Shown: positions 8,075-16,705, counted from the stretch's first letter. The stretch is DNA of 64,000 bases from Mucilaginibacter ginsenosidivorax (GCF_007971525.1 NZ_CP042437.1:1736001-1800000); one strand, 5' to 3'. Notes: generated from the sequence alone by a model not told the origin. Made by a program: numbers and translations.

Positions 8075-9736
8075 CTATTTACTAAGTATTTCCAATAATT
8101 CCACCTCAAAAATCATTATAACAGCCCCAAGTGGAAAATTAGGATCGGCTGGCCTGTCGCGCAGCTGTGTATCGGCACCCAGGGATGGCGGAATAGTAAA
8201 CCTGTATTTACTGCCCGGGCTCATTAGTTTCAAGCCTTCGCCCAAGCCCGGAGCCAAAAATGTCATCGAGAGGTTTACCGGGCCTGCCAGCCCTTCAGCC
8301 CTCATTACCTGGTTACCAACAATCATTGTTCTTTTAAACTTATAGCTCACCTTGTCTGATAATGTGGGCTTGATGCCGGCCTGTGGTTGAAGAATCTCGT
8401 ATTGCAGACCGCTTGCCGTGGTGGTTACACCTGGCTTCAACTTGTTGTCGGCCAAATAGCGGGCTGCCTGTTGTACCTTTATCGCTGTAGCATTAGAAGG
8501 CTGTACTGGCGGGGCGGGCGCCGGCGGCGCGGCAGGCGTAGGCGGCGGAGTGGTTGCAGACGAACGGGCAGGTGCCGGTTGCGGTTTTGGCGGGGTGGTT
8601 TTTACCGTTGCATTGTAGCCTTTAACCCCGCCCGGCGCCCCGGCTGTAATTGCCCATGGTCCAAACCAGCCGTCCCGGCTGTTGTTGTTAGTAAGCGCTG
8701 TGTACTGTCCGTTTTTCCACAGCATATAGTTGCTATTGGACTGATCAATGCCCACGATATAAACGTCATTGCCAGATACGGCTATCGACTTAGGATACGG
8801 GCTTGCATACTGGTCTGCACCTCCGGTCAGGCCCATCTGCCGGCCATTTTTCCAGTACTTTCCCACGCCGCCATTTCCGTAACCCGGGTATAGGCCTTTC
8901 ATTTTATAGGAGCCTATTATTCCTGTTACATACACATCATTGCCGGCCACGGCTATTGCCGTAGCTAAGCTTTCTTCAGAAGTAAGTATGGTAGTAGTGC
9001 CGTTTTTCCAGTAAGCCGCCTTGCTGTCTTTAGAACCTACGGCATATACATTCCCATTTACTACCTCTATTTTTTCTACCCTATCCAATCCGTTATTAAG
9101 CGATTGTACCAGTTGCCCATTTTTCCAATATATAGGCCCGTAACCATAAGCAACCCGGCCTATGATGTACAGGTCATCGCCAACCACCTTCATGGAAACA
9201 ATAGTTGTTTCGTTTTCGTATCCGTTATCCTCCAAAGGTTGCGGTAACAACACTTCCTGCCCGTTTTTCCAATACCTGGGCTGCTCCTGATCTCTTCCTT
9301 TGCTCCCGTCATGGAGGAAAAGTTTTTTATATCCGGTTCCTCCCACGTAAACGTCATTCCCAGCTACGGTTATTGCCGATGCGGCTCCATAAGACACCGA
9401 AGTGCTTGCAAGCTGCACCAACTGGCCATTTTTCCAATACACTGCCTTTCTGCCCAGGCAGCCGGCAATATAAACGTCGTTACCCACTACACATATAGCG
9501 GCACCGTAACTTTCTTTCGTACTTTCATCCGCGCCTGTGAGTGGCAAACCCGGCTTCATATTTTTAAAATACGAGGCCATATAATATTCTCCATTGCCAT
9601 TACCAACCCCTGCCATATAAATATCGGGCACACTTTGCGGTCTGGCTTTTTTTACTTGGGCTTCGGCGGTAAGTAAGGTAGTGAATAAATTTGCAAAAAT
9701 TAGAAAAACAAGCAGGGGTAACTGTTTTGTAACCAT
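8075..9736 (-). CDS. Secreted YWKNG-repeat propeller fused to a degenerate FKBP domain
   Basis: The product has 553 residues with an N-terminal signal peptide (PLLVFLIFANLFTTLLTAEAQ). Residues about 35-370 hold six visible repeats built on V.GNDVYI.G followed by Y/L-WKNGQ, typical of a beta-propeller. A Pro/Ala-rich linker (about 375-420) leads to an FKBP-type domain that begins with an FkpA-like helix (AARYLADNKLKPGV, then TTASGLQYEIL) and ends with IMIFEVELLEI. The residues that line the active site in known FKBPs look replaced: no FD after the first strands, GLGEG where GWxEG is expected, and no YG loop. Isomerase activity is therefore doubtful. It is probably a cell-surface or periplasmic binding protein. 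Genes on both sides are unrelated. Confidence 0.8.
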   Translation of the reverse strand: MVTKQLPLLVFLIFANLFTTLLTAEAQVKKARPQSVPDIYMAGVGNGNGEYYMASYFKNMKPGLPLTGADESTKESYGAAICVVGNDVYIAGCLGRKAVYWKNGQLVQLASTSVSYGAASAITVAGNDVYVGGTGYKKLFLHDGSKGRDQEQPRYWKNGQEVLLPQPLEDNGYENETTIVSMKVVGDDLYIIGRVAYGYGPIYWKNGQLVQSLNNGLDRVEKIEVVNGNVYAVGSKDSKAAYWKNGTTTILTSEESLATAIAVAGNDVYVTGIIGSYKMKGLYPGYGNGGVGKYWKNGRQMGLTGGADQYASPYPKSIAVSGNDVYIVGIDQSNSNYMLWKNGQYTALTNNNSRDGWFGPWAITAGAPGGVKGYNATVKTTPPKPQPAPARSSATTPPPTPAAPPAPAPPVQPSNATAIKVQQAARYLADNKLKPGVTTTASGLQYEILQPQAGIKPTLSDKVSYKFKRTMIVGNQVMRAEGLAGPVNLSMTFLAPGLGEGLKLMSPGSKYRFTIPPSLGADTQLRDRPADPNFPLGAVIMIFEVELLEILSK

Positions 9737-9885
9737 TGTTTTATGAAAATTGTGAAGGGCTATTTAAATAAGTTAACAATAAAATTACAAACTAAAAACT
9801 ATAATCAAAATAGCTTAGTGATCAAAGTAATTACAAATATTTCTGTCCTGTGGGATGCCGAAACAAGTTCGGCACGACTTGGGAG

Positions 9886-10080
9886 TAAACAAAAAGCCTC
9901 CCGGAGTTTTTGTCTTCGGGAGGCTTTGATATTTTGGGGTAACCGATTGGGCTTGAACGGCATGCGAGGAGTTTGCTTCGTGCCTCGCAATGACATGGTG
10001 GGATTGGCATGGCGGTTATGCATGGCGGCCAGGCCTTTGCCCACGTGCTTCGACAGGCTCAGCATGACCGGTTCTTTTTA
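9886..10080. repeat. Duplicated intergenic block, copy B
   Basis: Second copy of 7803-7985, starting with the same hairpin and ending with CTTCGACAGGCTCAGCATGA. Compared with copy A it has a short extra piece around ATGGCGGTTATGC. It fills most of the 395-bp gap between the propeller gene start and ilvA; the remaining bases (9737-9885) show no gene. Confidence 0.8.
9896..9924 (-). terminator. Terminator of the leftward ilv-leu operon
   Basis: The stem GCCTCCCG/CGGGAGGC is followed, on the minus strand, by TTTTTGTTT. It lies about 210 bp downstream of the ilvA stop, with repeats between, and fits an intrinsic terminator for the branched-chain amino acid operon. Confidence 0.65.
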
Positions 10081-10131
10081 CCTTTTACCTTTTACCTTTC
10101 GCCTTTTACCTTTCACCTTTACCCTTTCACC
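10078..10131. repeat. Pyrimidine-rich short tandem repeat (CCTTT units)
   Basis: Variants of TTTTACC, TTTCGCC and TTTCACC are repeated about seven times up to the ilvA stop codon. Similar tracts occur at 15528-15598, 18390-18420, 19740-19770 and, inverted, at 33160-33192. Confidence 0.7.
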
Positions 10132-11382
10132 TTAAACAAGGTACTCAAACAAGGTTTGATCTTTATTCAACTCGATGACATCGAAACGGTGGGCGGCCAT
10201 GCGGTTGAGCAGGGCGGGATAATCGCCTGCGTTGCGCAGTTCGATGCCTACCAGGGCGGGGCCGTTTTCTTTTTCGGTTTTTTTGATGAACTCGAAACGG
10301 GTAATATCATCCTGGGGGCCTAATACGTTGTTCACAAACAGTTTCAAGGCTCCCGGGCGCTGTGGAAAGCGAACGATGAAGTAATGTTTCAGGCCTTCAT
10401 ACAGCAGCGATTTTTCTTTGATCTCCTGCATGCGGGCAATATCGTTGTTGCCCCCGCTGATAACGCAAACTACTTTTTTGCCTTTTATCTTGTCCTTGCA
10501 GGCATCCAGCACGGCTACAGATAGGGCACCGGCAGGCTCCACTACTATGGCGTCTTCGTTGTATAGCTTGAGTATAGTGGTGCACACTTTGCCTTCGGGT
10601 ACCAGCAGCATTTCGTCCAATACTTCGTGGCATAGGTTGTAAGTGAGTTTGCCTACGCATTTTACGGCGGCGCCATCTACAAAGCGGTTAATCTCTTTTA
10701 AGGTGGTTGGTCCACCGTGTTCAAAAGCTTCCAGCATTGATGGGGCGCCTTCGGGCTCTACCCCTACCAGGTAAATGCCTGGCACGTGTTGCTTAAGGTA
10801 GGTACCTGTGCCGGCCGCTAAACCGCCACCGCCAATGGGCATAACGATGGCTTCGATACCGGGCAGGTCCTGCAATATCTCTACCCCTACTGTTCCCTGG
10901 CCTTCTATAATGCGGTAATTATCAAAAGGCGGGATAAACGTCATCTGGTGGGCTTCGGTGTATATCAAAGCCTCGCGCAGGCAGTCGTCAAACGTATCGC
11001 CGGTTAAAATGATCTCGATATTGCCCTTGCCGTGCATTTCAGTTTGGGTAACTTTTTGCTTGGGGGTAATTTCGGGCATAAAAATTACGCCTTTGGTACC
11101 CAGGCGGCTGCAGCTAAAGGCTACGCCCTGCGCGTGGTTGCCCGCGCTGGCGCAAACTACGCCGCGGTCCAGCTCGTCCTGTGTTAGCTGGCTGATCATG
11201 TTATAAGCGCCGCGCAGTTTGTATGAGCGTACTATTTGTAAGTCTTCGCGTTTTAAATATAGTTCGCACTCGTATTTGGCCGATAAGCCTGCGTTATACT
11301 CCAGTGGAGTGCGTTTAACAACCCCCTTCAATCGTTCGTAAGCCGAATCGAAATCGAGCAGGCTTTTAGTTTCGGTTTCCAT
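10132..11382 (-). CDS. ilvA: Threonine dehydratase (threonine ammonia-lyase), biosynthetic
   Basis: A PLP enzyme that deaminates L-threonine to 2-oxobutanoate, the first committed step to isoleucine. The 416 residues include the PLP lysine in SYKLRGAYN (K55), the phosphate-binding glycine loop GGGGLAAGTG and the VISGGNND segment. A C-terminal ACT-like regulatory domain (about residues 330-416, starting LKHYFIVRFPQRPGAL) makes isoleucine feedback likely. The length fits the medium-length bacterial form with one regulatory domain. It is the last gene of the operon; its start lies 2 bp after the leuA stop, so the two are tightly coupled. Confidence 0.95.
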   Translation of the reverse strand: METETKSLLDFDSAYERLKGVVKRTPLEYNAGLSAKYECELYLKREDLQIVRSYKLRGAYNMISQLTQDELDRGVVCASAGNHAQGVAFSCSRLGTKGVIFMPEITPKQKVTQTEMHGKGNIEIILTGDTFDDCLREALIYTEAHQMTFIPPFDNYRIIEGQGTVGVEILQDLPGIEAIVMPIGGGGLAAGTGTYLKQHVPGIYLVGVEPEGAPSMLEAFEHGGPTTLKEINRFVDGAAVKCVGKLTYNLCHEVLDEMLLVPEGKVCTTILKLYNEDAIVVEPAGALSVAVLDACKDKIKGKKVVCVISGGNNDIARMQEIKEKSLLYEGLKHYFIVRFPQRPGALKLFVNNVLGPQDDITRFEFIKKTEKENGPALVGIELRNAGDYPALLNRMAAHRFDVIELNKDQTLFEYLV

Positions 11383-11384
11383 TA

Positions 11385-12551
11385 TTAATTTTTTACCAGC
11401 CTGTGGGCCATTAAGCCTTGCAGGTCTTCGTCATTTATATCCAGCTTGACATCGGCAAGCGTTAAAAACTTGTTGTATACCTGGGCAAGTTCCTCTTTAT
11501 CCAAACTAAAGCCAAGGCGTTCCAAATGGAACTTCAGAGCATGCCTGCCGCTGCGCGCGGTTAGCACTATTGTGGCGCTCGGAAAGCCTACATCTTCAGG
11601 GCGAATGATCTCGTAATTTTCACGCATTTTCAGGAAACCATCCTGGTGAATACCCGAGCTATGCGCAAAGGCGTTGCTGCCTACGATAGCCTTATTAGGC
11701 TGTACCGGCATGCGCATTTGCGTGCGGATCATCTGACTTAGTTCATAAAACCTTTTGGAATCGATATTGGTTTTCAAGCCCAATACCTGGTGTACTTTCA
11801 GTATCATGACCACTTCTTCGATAGAAGTATTGCCCGCGCGTTCGCCAATGCCGTTGATGGTACCTTCTATCTGGCGGGCACCGTTTTGTAAGCCCGCGAT
11901 TGAGTTGGCGGTGGCCAAACCCAAATCGTTATGGCAATGTACCGAGATAATGGCCTTATCGATATTTTTAACGTTCTCTTTCAGGAATCTGATCTTGGCG
12001 CCGTACTGATCGGGCAGGCAATAGCCATTGGTATCGGGGATGTTAACCACGGTAGCACCGGCGGCAATAACAGCCTCCACCATCTGGGCCAGGTACACCA
12101 CATCGGCACGGCCGGCATCCTCGGCATAAAACTCAATATCTTCTACCGCGCGTTTGGCATATTTTACAGCTTCAACGGCACGCTCCAAAATCTCCTCGCG
12201 GGTGCTGTTAAATTTATGCTTAATGTGCATATCCGACGAGCCGATACCGGTATGGATACGCGGGTGTTTGGCATATTTTAATGATTCGATAGCGGCATCA
12301 ATATCGCCCTTGTTGGCACGGGTAAGCGCGCAAACGGTGGGGTTGGTTACCGCCTTCGAGATCTCAACAACACTCTGAAAATCTCCCGGACTTGAAACCG
12401 GGAAACCGGCCTCAATAATATCCACGCCCAGTAGTTCCAGTTCTTTTGCTATCTCAATCTTTTCGGGGGGGGTTAACTGGCACCCTGGTACCTGCTCGCC
12501 ATCGCGAAGCGTGGTATCAAAAACATAAACGCGGTTGGGATCGTGTAACAT
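11385..12551 (-). CDS. leuA: 2-isopropylmalate synthase, short form
   Basis: Condenses acetyl-CoA with 2-oxoisovalerate in the first leucine-specific step. The TIM-barrel signature [10 protein letters not shown] is at residues 11-20, metal-binding SVHCHNDLG has His205 and His207, and GERAGNTS follows. The 388 residues end soon after the linker subdomain, so the C-terminal leucine-binding LeuA dimer domain of the usual enzyme of about 510 residues is absent. Short versions like this are known in Bacteroidota. Leucine feedback through that domain would be missing. Citramalate or homocitrate synthase are alternatives by fold, but the leu operon context favours LeuA. Confidence 0.92.
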   Translation of the reverse strand: MLHDPNRVYVFDTTLRDGEQVPGCQLTPPEKIEIAKELELLGVDIIEAGFPVSSPGDFQSVVEISKAVTNPTVCALTRANKGDIDAAIESLKYAKHPRIHTGIGSSDMHIKHKFNSTREEILERAVEAVKYAKRAVEDIEFYAEDAGRADVVYLAQMVEAVIAAGATVVNIPDTNGYCLPDQYGAKIRFLKENVKNIDKAIISVHCHNDLGLATANSIAGLQNGARQIEGTINGIGERAGNTSIEEVVMILKVHQVLGLKTNIDSKRFYELSQMIRTQMRMPVQPNKAIVGSNAFAHSSGIHQDGFLKMRENYEIIRPEDVGFPSATIVLTARSGRHALKFHLERLGFSLDKEELAQVYNKFLTLADVKLDINDEDLQGLMAHRLVKN

Positions 12552-12573
12552 ATTCTTTTCCTTTTTATTATTT

Positions 12574-12650
12574 GTTGTACGTAATACGTTTTAAGTTTTA
12601 CGTTTATTCCTTTATTTAACACAATGTACGTAAAACGTATTACGTACAAC
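12574..12650. repeat. Inverted repeat with ACGT-rich arms
   Basis: GTTGTACGTAATACGTTT (12574-12591) is the reverse complement of AAACGTATTACGTACAAC (12633-12650). A looser relative with ACGTTTTACGT and AAAACGTCATACGT arms lies at 22190-22267 in the ilvD-ilvB gap. Confidence 0.85.
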
Positions 12651-12657
12651 GTATAAC

Positions 12658-13413
12658 CTACTCCTTCACAGCTACAAACCTTAGCCTCTTATAATCGGCA
12701 TACCATTGGCCGTTTTCGTTATAGTAGGGTTCCAGTTTTTTGGTGATCTCGGCTAATATTTGTTCTTTTTCTTCTTCGGGAATGCCTTCTAAAAACTGGG
12801 CGCCAAACATGGTTACCCATTTGGCTACGCCCTGGTCGCCATCCTGCAGCGGGGTTTTACGGTCGTAGTGCGCCGTAAAGGTTACCCGGAAACCGTGGTC
12901 TTCCAATAGTTTGGCATACTCGGCTGTGGATGGAAAATACCATACTTTGGTTTCGGCTTTATCAGGATACCCGTGATTTTGCAGTACCAGGCGGATGGCT
13001 TCCAGTAGTTTGGCAACGTTGCCTTTGCCACCCATCTCGGCCACAAAGCGGCCTCCGGGTTTAAGGGCATTGTAAATACTTTTGATAGCGCCATTGGCAT
13101 CTAAAACCCAATGCAGGGCTGCGTTGCTAAAAACGGCATCGTACTTTTGCTCGGTATAAAAATCGGCGGCGTTCTCTACCGCGAAATCAACACCGGGGAA
13201 CAGTTTTTTGGCCTGCGCAATCATATCCGGCGAATAGTCGGTGCCTTTTACAATGGCGCCTTTATCCTGTATCTGCTTGGTTAAATGGCCGGTGCCGCAG
13301 CCAATATCCAGGATATGTTCGCCGGGTTTAACATCCAGCAAAGCCAAAACATCCTCCCCGTATTGAAATACAAAGGAATGTTTCTGGTCGTATAAATCAG
13401 CGTTCCACTTCAT
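12658..13413 (-). CDS. Class I SAM-dependent methyltransferase (trans-aconitate methyltransferase-like)
   Basis: The 251-residue protein carries SAM-binding motif I ILDIGCGTGHLTKQI near residue 35, an acidic residue after strand 2 (GTDYSPDMI), and FSNAALHWVLD with LKPGGRFVAEMGGKGN. This layout is seen in Tam-like trans-aconitate methyltransferases. The substrate is not determined. It sits between leuA and leuB in the operon and is preceded directly by a REP-like element whose G-rich end lies four bases before the ATG. Confidence 0.85.
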   Translation of the reverse strand: MKWNADLYDQKHSFVFQYGEDVLALLDVKPGEHILDIGCGTGHLTKQIQDKGAIVKGTDYSPDMIAQAKKLFPGVDFAVENAADFYTEQKYDAVFSNAALHWVLDANGAIKSIYNALKPGGRFVAEMGGKGNVAKLLEAIRLVLQNHGYPDKAETKVWYFPSTAEYAKLLEDHGFRVTFTAHYDRKTPLQDGDQGVAKWVTMFGAQFLEGIPEEEKEQILAEITKKLEPYYNENGQWYADYKRLRFVAVKE

Positions 13414-13415
13414 AT

Positions 13416-13561
13416 AGCCCCCTCTAAATCTCCCCCGGTAGGGGAGACTTTTTGATTTTTTATATTACAAATAATAGCCCCTTCTAATTCTCCTCTGTTA
13501 GAGGAAATCTTTTTAAGGTAGACTTTTTAAAGCCCTCCCTACCGGGGAGGGTTGGGTGGGG
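13416..13561. repeat. REP-like palindromes in the leuB-methyltransferase gap
   Basis: Two palindromic units are seen: 13416-13450 (GCCCCCTCTAAATCTCCCCC and GGTAGGGGAGA) and about 13530-13561 (AGCCCTCCCTACCGGGGAGG, then GTTGGGTGGGGC). The first abuts the methyltransferase start. The second contains the leuB stop codon and its last residues. Relatives are at 34679-34780. Confidence 0.8.
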
Positions 13562-14630
13562 CCAAATACTCCAATACTTTTTGGCCCATTGCTTTGGTAC
13601 CTAAAATTTTGGCTTTGTCGGTATTTGCATCGGCAATATCGCCGGTGCGGTAGCCTTCTTTCAGCGTTTTATCGATGGCCGATGTAATTAGTTTGGCTTC
13701 GTCTTTAAGGCCGAAGCTAATTTCTAACATCAAAGCTACAGATAATATAGATGCCAGCGGGTTGGCTTTATCCATGCCGGCAATATCATGTGCCGAACCG
13801 TGGATAGGCTCAAAAAAGCCGGTACCATCGCCAATTGATGCCGATGCCAGCATGCCCATCGAGCCTGCAATCTGCGATGCTTCGTCGGTTAGGATATCAC
13901 CAAAAAGGTTGGCGGTTAATACCACATCAAACTTTTTAGGATTTTTAACCAGCTGCATAGCGGCATTATCGATAAACATGTGTTCGGTTTCAACCTCGGG
14001 ATAGTTTTTGGCTATCTCCTGTACCACTTCGCGCCACAGGCGTGAAGCCTCCAGCACATTGGCCTTATCTACTGAACATAATCTTTTACCACGAACCATG
14101 GCAGCTTCGTAAGCTTTGATGGCGATGCGCTCTACCTCGTAACGGGAATAAATCATCAGGTCGGAAGCTGTATTCCGGTCCTCGCTGCGTTTTTTCTCGC
14201 CGAAGTAAACGTCGCCGGTAAGTTCCCGGAAGAAAAGTATGTCGGTACCTTTCAAAATTTCCGGTTTAAGGCTTGATGCATCCAGCAGCTCATCAAATAA
14301 CATGATAGGGCGAAGGTTGGCATACAAGCCCAGTTCTTTACGGATCTTCAATAATCCCTGCTCGGGGCGAACCTTTGCCGATGGATCATTATCATATTTG
14401 ATGTGACCGATGGCGCCAAATAAAATGGCGTCGCTGGCTTTGGCTTTTGCCAAAGTTTCATCGGGCAGCGGGTTACCTGTAGCCTCGATACCGGCGTGGC
14501 CCATCAGGGCTTCGTCGAAAGTAAACTCATGGCCAAAATCATGGCCAATTTTTTCTAAAACCGCTTTACCCCAGGTAGTAACCTCGGGGCCTATCCCGTC
14601 GCCGGGTATTACTAAAATGTGTTTTTTCAT
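13539..14630 (-). CDS. leuB: 3-isopropylmalate dehydrogenase
   Basis: NAD-dependent oxidative decarboxylation of 3-isopropylmalate in leucine synthesis. The start is placed at the ATG at 14628-14630, giving MKKHILVIPGDGIGPEVT; the longer upstream frame reads through a REP element. The substrate loop region DILFFRELTGDVYFG, the catalytic Lys/Asp segments (CSVDKANVLEASRLW, FGDILTDEASQIAGS) and GFFEPIHGSAHDIAG are all present. Length is 363 residues, normal for the family. The last residues, APPNPPR, and the stop codon are encoded by a REP-like palindrome, so the C-terminus appears to have been altered by its insertion. Confidence 0.95.
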   Translation of the reverse strand: MKKHILVIPGDGIGPEVTTWGKAVLEKIGHDFGHEFTFDEALMGHAGIEATGNPLPDETLAKAKASDAILFGAIGHIKYDNDPSAKVRPEQGLLKIRKELGLYANLRPIMLFDELLDASSLKPEILKGTDILFFRELTGDVYFGEKKRSEDRNTASDLMIYSRYEVERIAIKAYEAAMVRGKRLCSVDKANVLEASRLWREVVQEIAKNYPEVETEHMFIDNAAMQLVKNPKKFDVVLTANLFGDILTDEASQIAGSMGMLASASIGDGTGFFEPIHGSAHDIAGMDKANPLASILSVALMLEISFGLKDEAKLITSAIDKTLKEGYRTGDIADANTDKAKILGTKAMGQKVLEYLAPPNPPR

Positions 14631-14637
14631 GAAGCCC

Positions 14638-14663
14638 AGCCCCCTAACCCCCTGAAGGGGGAA
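14638..14663. repeat. REP-like palindrome before leuB
   Basis: AGCCCCCTAACCCCCTGAAG followed by GGGGGAA. On the minus strand, its AGGGGG end lies nine bases before the leuB ATG, where a ribosome binding site would be. The same unit occurs at 20398-20424 and 38206-38292. Confidence 0.8.
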
Positions 14664-14683
14664 TGTTTTGTTATAGTTTAATA

Positions 14684-15478
14684 TTATGATAGCGGTTTTA
14701 TGCCGCGTATTTCTTTTAGTTTCATTACCATGCGCCCGGCATCGGTTGCTACCCATTCGGTGTATTCATCGATAGCCAGCAGGCGCAGTTCGTCGTCAAT
14801 ATAGCCTTCCTCTACCATTTGTTTCGACATGGCTACTTTAGCCCAGATGCCTGCTTTGTTGGTAAAGTTTTCTTCGCCTTTTTGGTAAACCTCGTCGGCG
14901 TTAAACTCCGCAATGTTGATAAAGCCGGCTTCCTCAAAATATCCGGGCAGGTCTTCGGCAATGTGGTTGTTCATACCGGCATCACCGCGCCATCTCAAAA
15001 AGGTGGCATAAAACCGCAGCATGCTTGGCGGCGGTTGCGGTTGCCATTCCAGCGCTTCGTGGTTATAATCTAATATAGATACCGTACCACCCGGTTTTAA
15101 CAGCGAGTACATTTTTTTTAAGGCCTCTACCGGGTTGTTTAACCATTGTAAAACCCTTGCCGCCACAATCAGGTCGAATTGCCCTTCCGGCTCGTAAGCA
15201 AACAAGTCGGTATAAATCAAATCGAGATTTTTAACATCCGCATAAGTTTCCTTTCCGCTTTGGATAAAGAACTCGGTATTATCAATGCCCGTGACGTGAC
15301 CAGTATCACCTACTTTGGCAGCTATATCTTTAGATATCGCCCCCGTACCACAACCCACATCCAAAACCCGCAGACCAGGCTTGAGTGCAGACGTCAGCGT
15401 TGCATAGTCATTAGCCAAACTACGTTCGTCAAATAACTTGGCGGTGCCTTTACCTTCTCTGTGAATTGTTTTGTTCAT
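14684..15478 (-). CDS. Class I SAM-dependent methyltransferase
   Basis: The 264-residue protein has motif I RVLDVGCGTGAISKDIA near residue 36, GIDNTEFFIQSG after strand 2, and a VAARVLQWLNNPVEALKKMY and LLKPGGTVSILDYN pair like the methyltransferase 11/UbiE group. The substrate is unknown. It is only distantly similar to the other methyltransferase in this operon, so this does not look like a recent duplication. It lies between leuD and leuB on the same strand. Confidence 0.85.
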   Translation of the reverse strand: MNKTIHREGKGTAKLFDERSLANDYATLTSALKPGLRVLDVGCGTGAISKDIAAKVGDTGHVTGIDNTEFFIQSGKETYADVKNLDLIYTDLFAYEPEGQFDLIVAARVLQWLNNPVEALKKMYSLLKPGGTVSILDYNHEALEWQPQPPPSMLRFYATFLRWRGDAGMNNHIAEDLPGYFEEAGFINIAEFNADEVYQKGEENFTNKAGIWAKVAMSKQMVEEGYIDDELRLLAIDEYTEWVATDAGRMVMKLKEIRGIKPLS

Positions 15479-15587
15479 TGGTTCACTGGTTCATTAGTTC
15501 ATTGGTCTTGTCGGCCGGGGCTTTTTTTGCCTTTCGCCTTTAACCTTTCAGTTTTTACCTTTTTTGGAGCCTTTTGCCTTTCAGCTT
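15479..15587. repeat. Short-repeat spacer between leuD and the methyltransferase
   Basis: It begins with a tandem GGTTCACT, GGTTCATT, AGTTCATT, GGTC series (15480-15507). After that come CCTTT/GCC pyrimidine repeats (15528-15598) that run into the leuD 3' end. No coding signal. Confidence 0.65.
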
Positions 15588-16178
15588 TTACCTCTCGCTC
15601 TCAAATTCGGCTATCAATTCCTTTTTGCTCAGGATGTAGTCGATATCGTCGTAGCCATTGGTCATGCAGGCTTTTTTGTAGGGGTTAACCTCAAAGCTTT
15701 CCTGCTCGCCGGTTGGCACCAGGCGGATGAACTGGTCTACCAGGTCAATCTCAACTACAGCATGCTCATCGGCATAAACCGCGTCGAAGATCTTCTTTAA
15801 AAAATCTTCGCTCACCTGTACGGGCAGCAAGCCATTGTTCAGGGCGTTGCCTTTAAAAATATCGGCAAAAAAGCTGCTTACCACAGCATCAAAGCCATAA
15901 TCTGCTATAGCCCAGGCCGCATGCTCGCGGCTACTGCCGCAACCGAAGTTTTTACCTGCAACCAGGATCTTGCCGCTGTAATTTGGGTTGTTAAGTACGA
16001 AATCCTGTTTAGGATTATCATTCTCGTCAAAACGCCAATCGCGAAACAGGTTATTGCCAAATCCCTCGCGGGTAGTGGCCTTCAAAAACCGCGCAGGGAT
16101 AATCTGGTCCGTATCGATATTCTCGATAGGCAAAGGCACCACGCTGGTTTGTATGTGTTTGAATATTTTGGTACTCAT
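15588..16178 (-). CDS. leuD: 3-isopropylmalate dehydratase small subunit
   Basis: Forms the isopropylmalate isomerase with LeuC. The 196-residue protein shows the LeuD swivelling-domain signatures [34 protein letters not shown] and [17 protein letters not shown]. Full length for the family. It follows leuC in the operon, but about 0.7 kb of repeats and a broken GxxExxY gene now separate the two. Confidence 0.95.
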   Translation of the reverse strand: MSTKIFKHIQTSVVPLPIENIDTDQIIPARFLKATTREGFGNNLFRDWRFDENDNPKQDFVLNNPNYSGKILVAGKNFGCGSSREHAAWAIADYGFDAVVSSFFADIFKGNALNNGLLPVQVSEDFLKKIFDAVYADEHAVVEIDLVDQFIRLVPTGEQESFEVNPYKKACMTNGYDDIDYILSKKELIAEFESER

Positions 16179-16192
16179 AATGTTTCTTTTTT

Positions 16193-16298
16193 CTGAACCG
16201 GAATTTGTCGAATTTTTAGAATTACACGAATTTTAGAATTTTTTTGAGTTGATATTTAGAATTCTGAAAATTCAATTAATTCGTTTAATTCCGGTTCA
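16193..16298. repeat. Palindromic element A (CTGAACCGGAATT family)
   Basis: Starts CTGAACCGGAATTTG at 16193 and ends AATTCCGGTTCAG at about 16299, with AT-rich inner arms (GAATTTTAGAATT, TTCAATTAATTCG). It is the left flank of the GxxExxY gene. A related element lies at 16718-16856, and weaker relatives at 35660-35790. Confidence 0.8.
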
Positions 16299-16705
16299 GA
16301 CACCCTCCGGTTTATATTTTTTATTCAACAATCTTTTAAACTGCAGGCTTTTACTTCCAAAATTTATAAGTAAACCTGTTTTGATATTGTACGCTTCGAG
16401 ATAGTTAATGCCTTGTGCAAGGTGAACATCCTCTAATAAAATAATAGCTTTCAGTTCCACCATTATCTCACCCTCTACAAAAAATCAACCCGTCTCGTGC
16501 CGATCTGCTCATTTCTGTAAAAGATTGGCATTTCCATCTCTCTTGTAAACACCAGACCTTCTAAAGCCATTTCTATTTCTAAGGCTCTTTGATATATCGC
16601 TTCCTGAAAGCCGTTACCCAAAAAAGAATGAACCCGCATTGCACAACCAATAATTCGGCTTGTACAATCTTTAAATTCTTCGGGCGTCTTTTTAAAGGTG
16701 TCCAT
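16296..16705 (-). pseudogene. GxxExxY-family protein, split by a frameshift at a slippery site
   Basis: The first frame (16475-16705, 76 codons) reads MDTFKKTPEEF, the name-giving motif GFQEAIY, and ends GTRRVDFL-stop. The rest of the family sequence continues in the -1 frame: VEGEIMVELKAIILLEDVH, NYLEAYNIKTGLLINFGS, ending KPEGV at 16296. Joined, the product would have about 136 residues, the normal family length, so only one base is wrong. The junction is T-TTT-TTG, a classic -1 slippery heptamer, so programmed frameshifting is possible. A plain deletion in the T-run or a sequencing error is simpler. Function of the family is not established. It is inserted between leuC and leuD, flanked by related palindromes. 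Confidence 0.8.

Noticed and set aside
8387..8893. 168-codon open frame on the plus strand with Arg/Cys-rich product
   Set aside because: It lies wholly antisense to the propeller-FKBP gene; the Arg-rich run is the reverse of the Pro/Ala linker codons.
14631..14756. 42-codon N-terminal extension of LeuB
   Set aside because: It reads through a REP element and the end of the upstream gene; homology begins at MKKHILVIPGDG.
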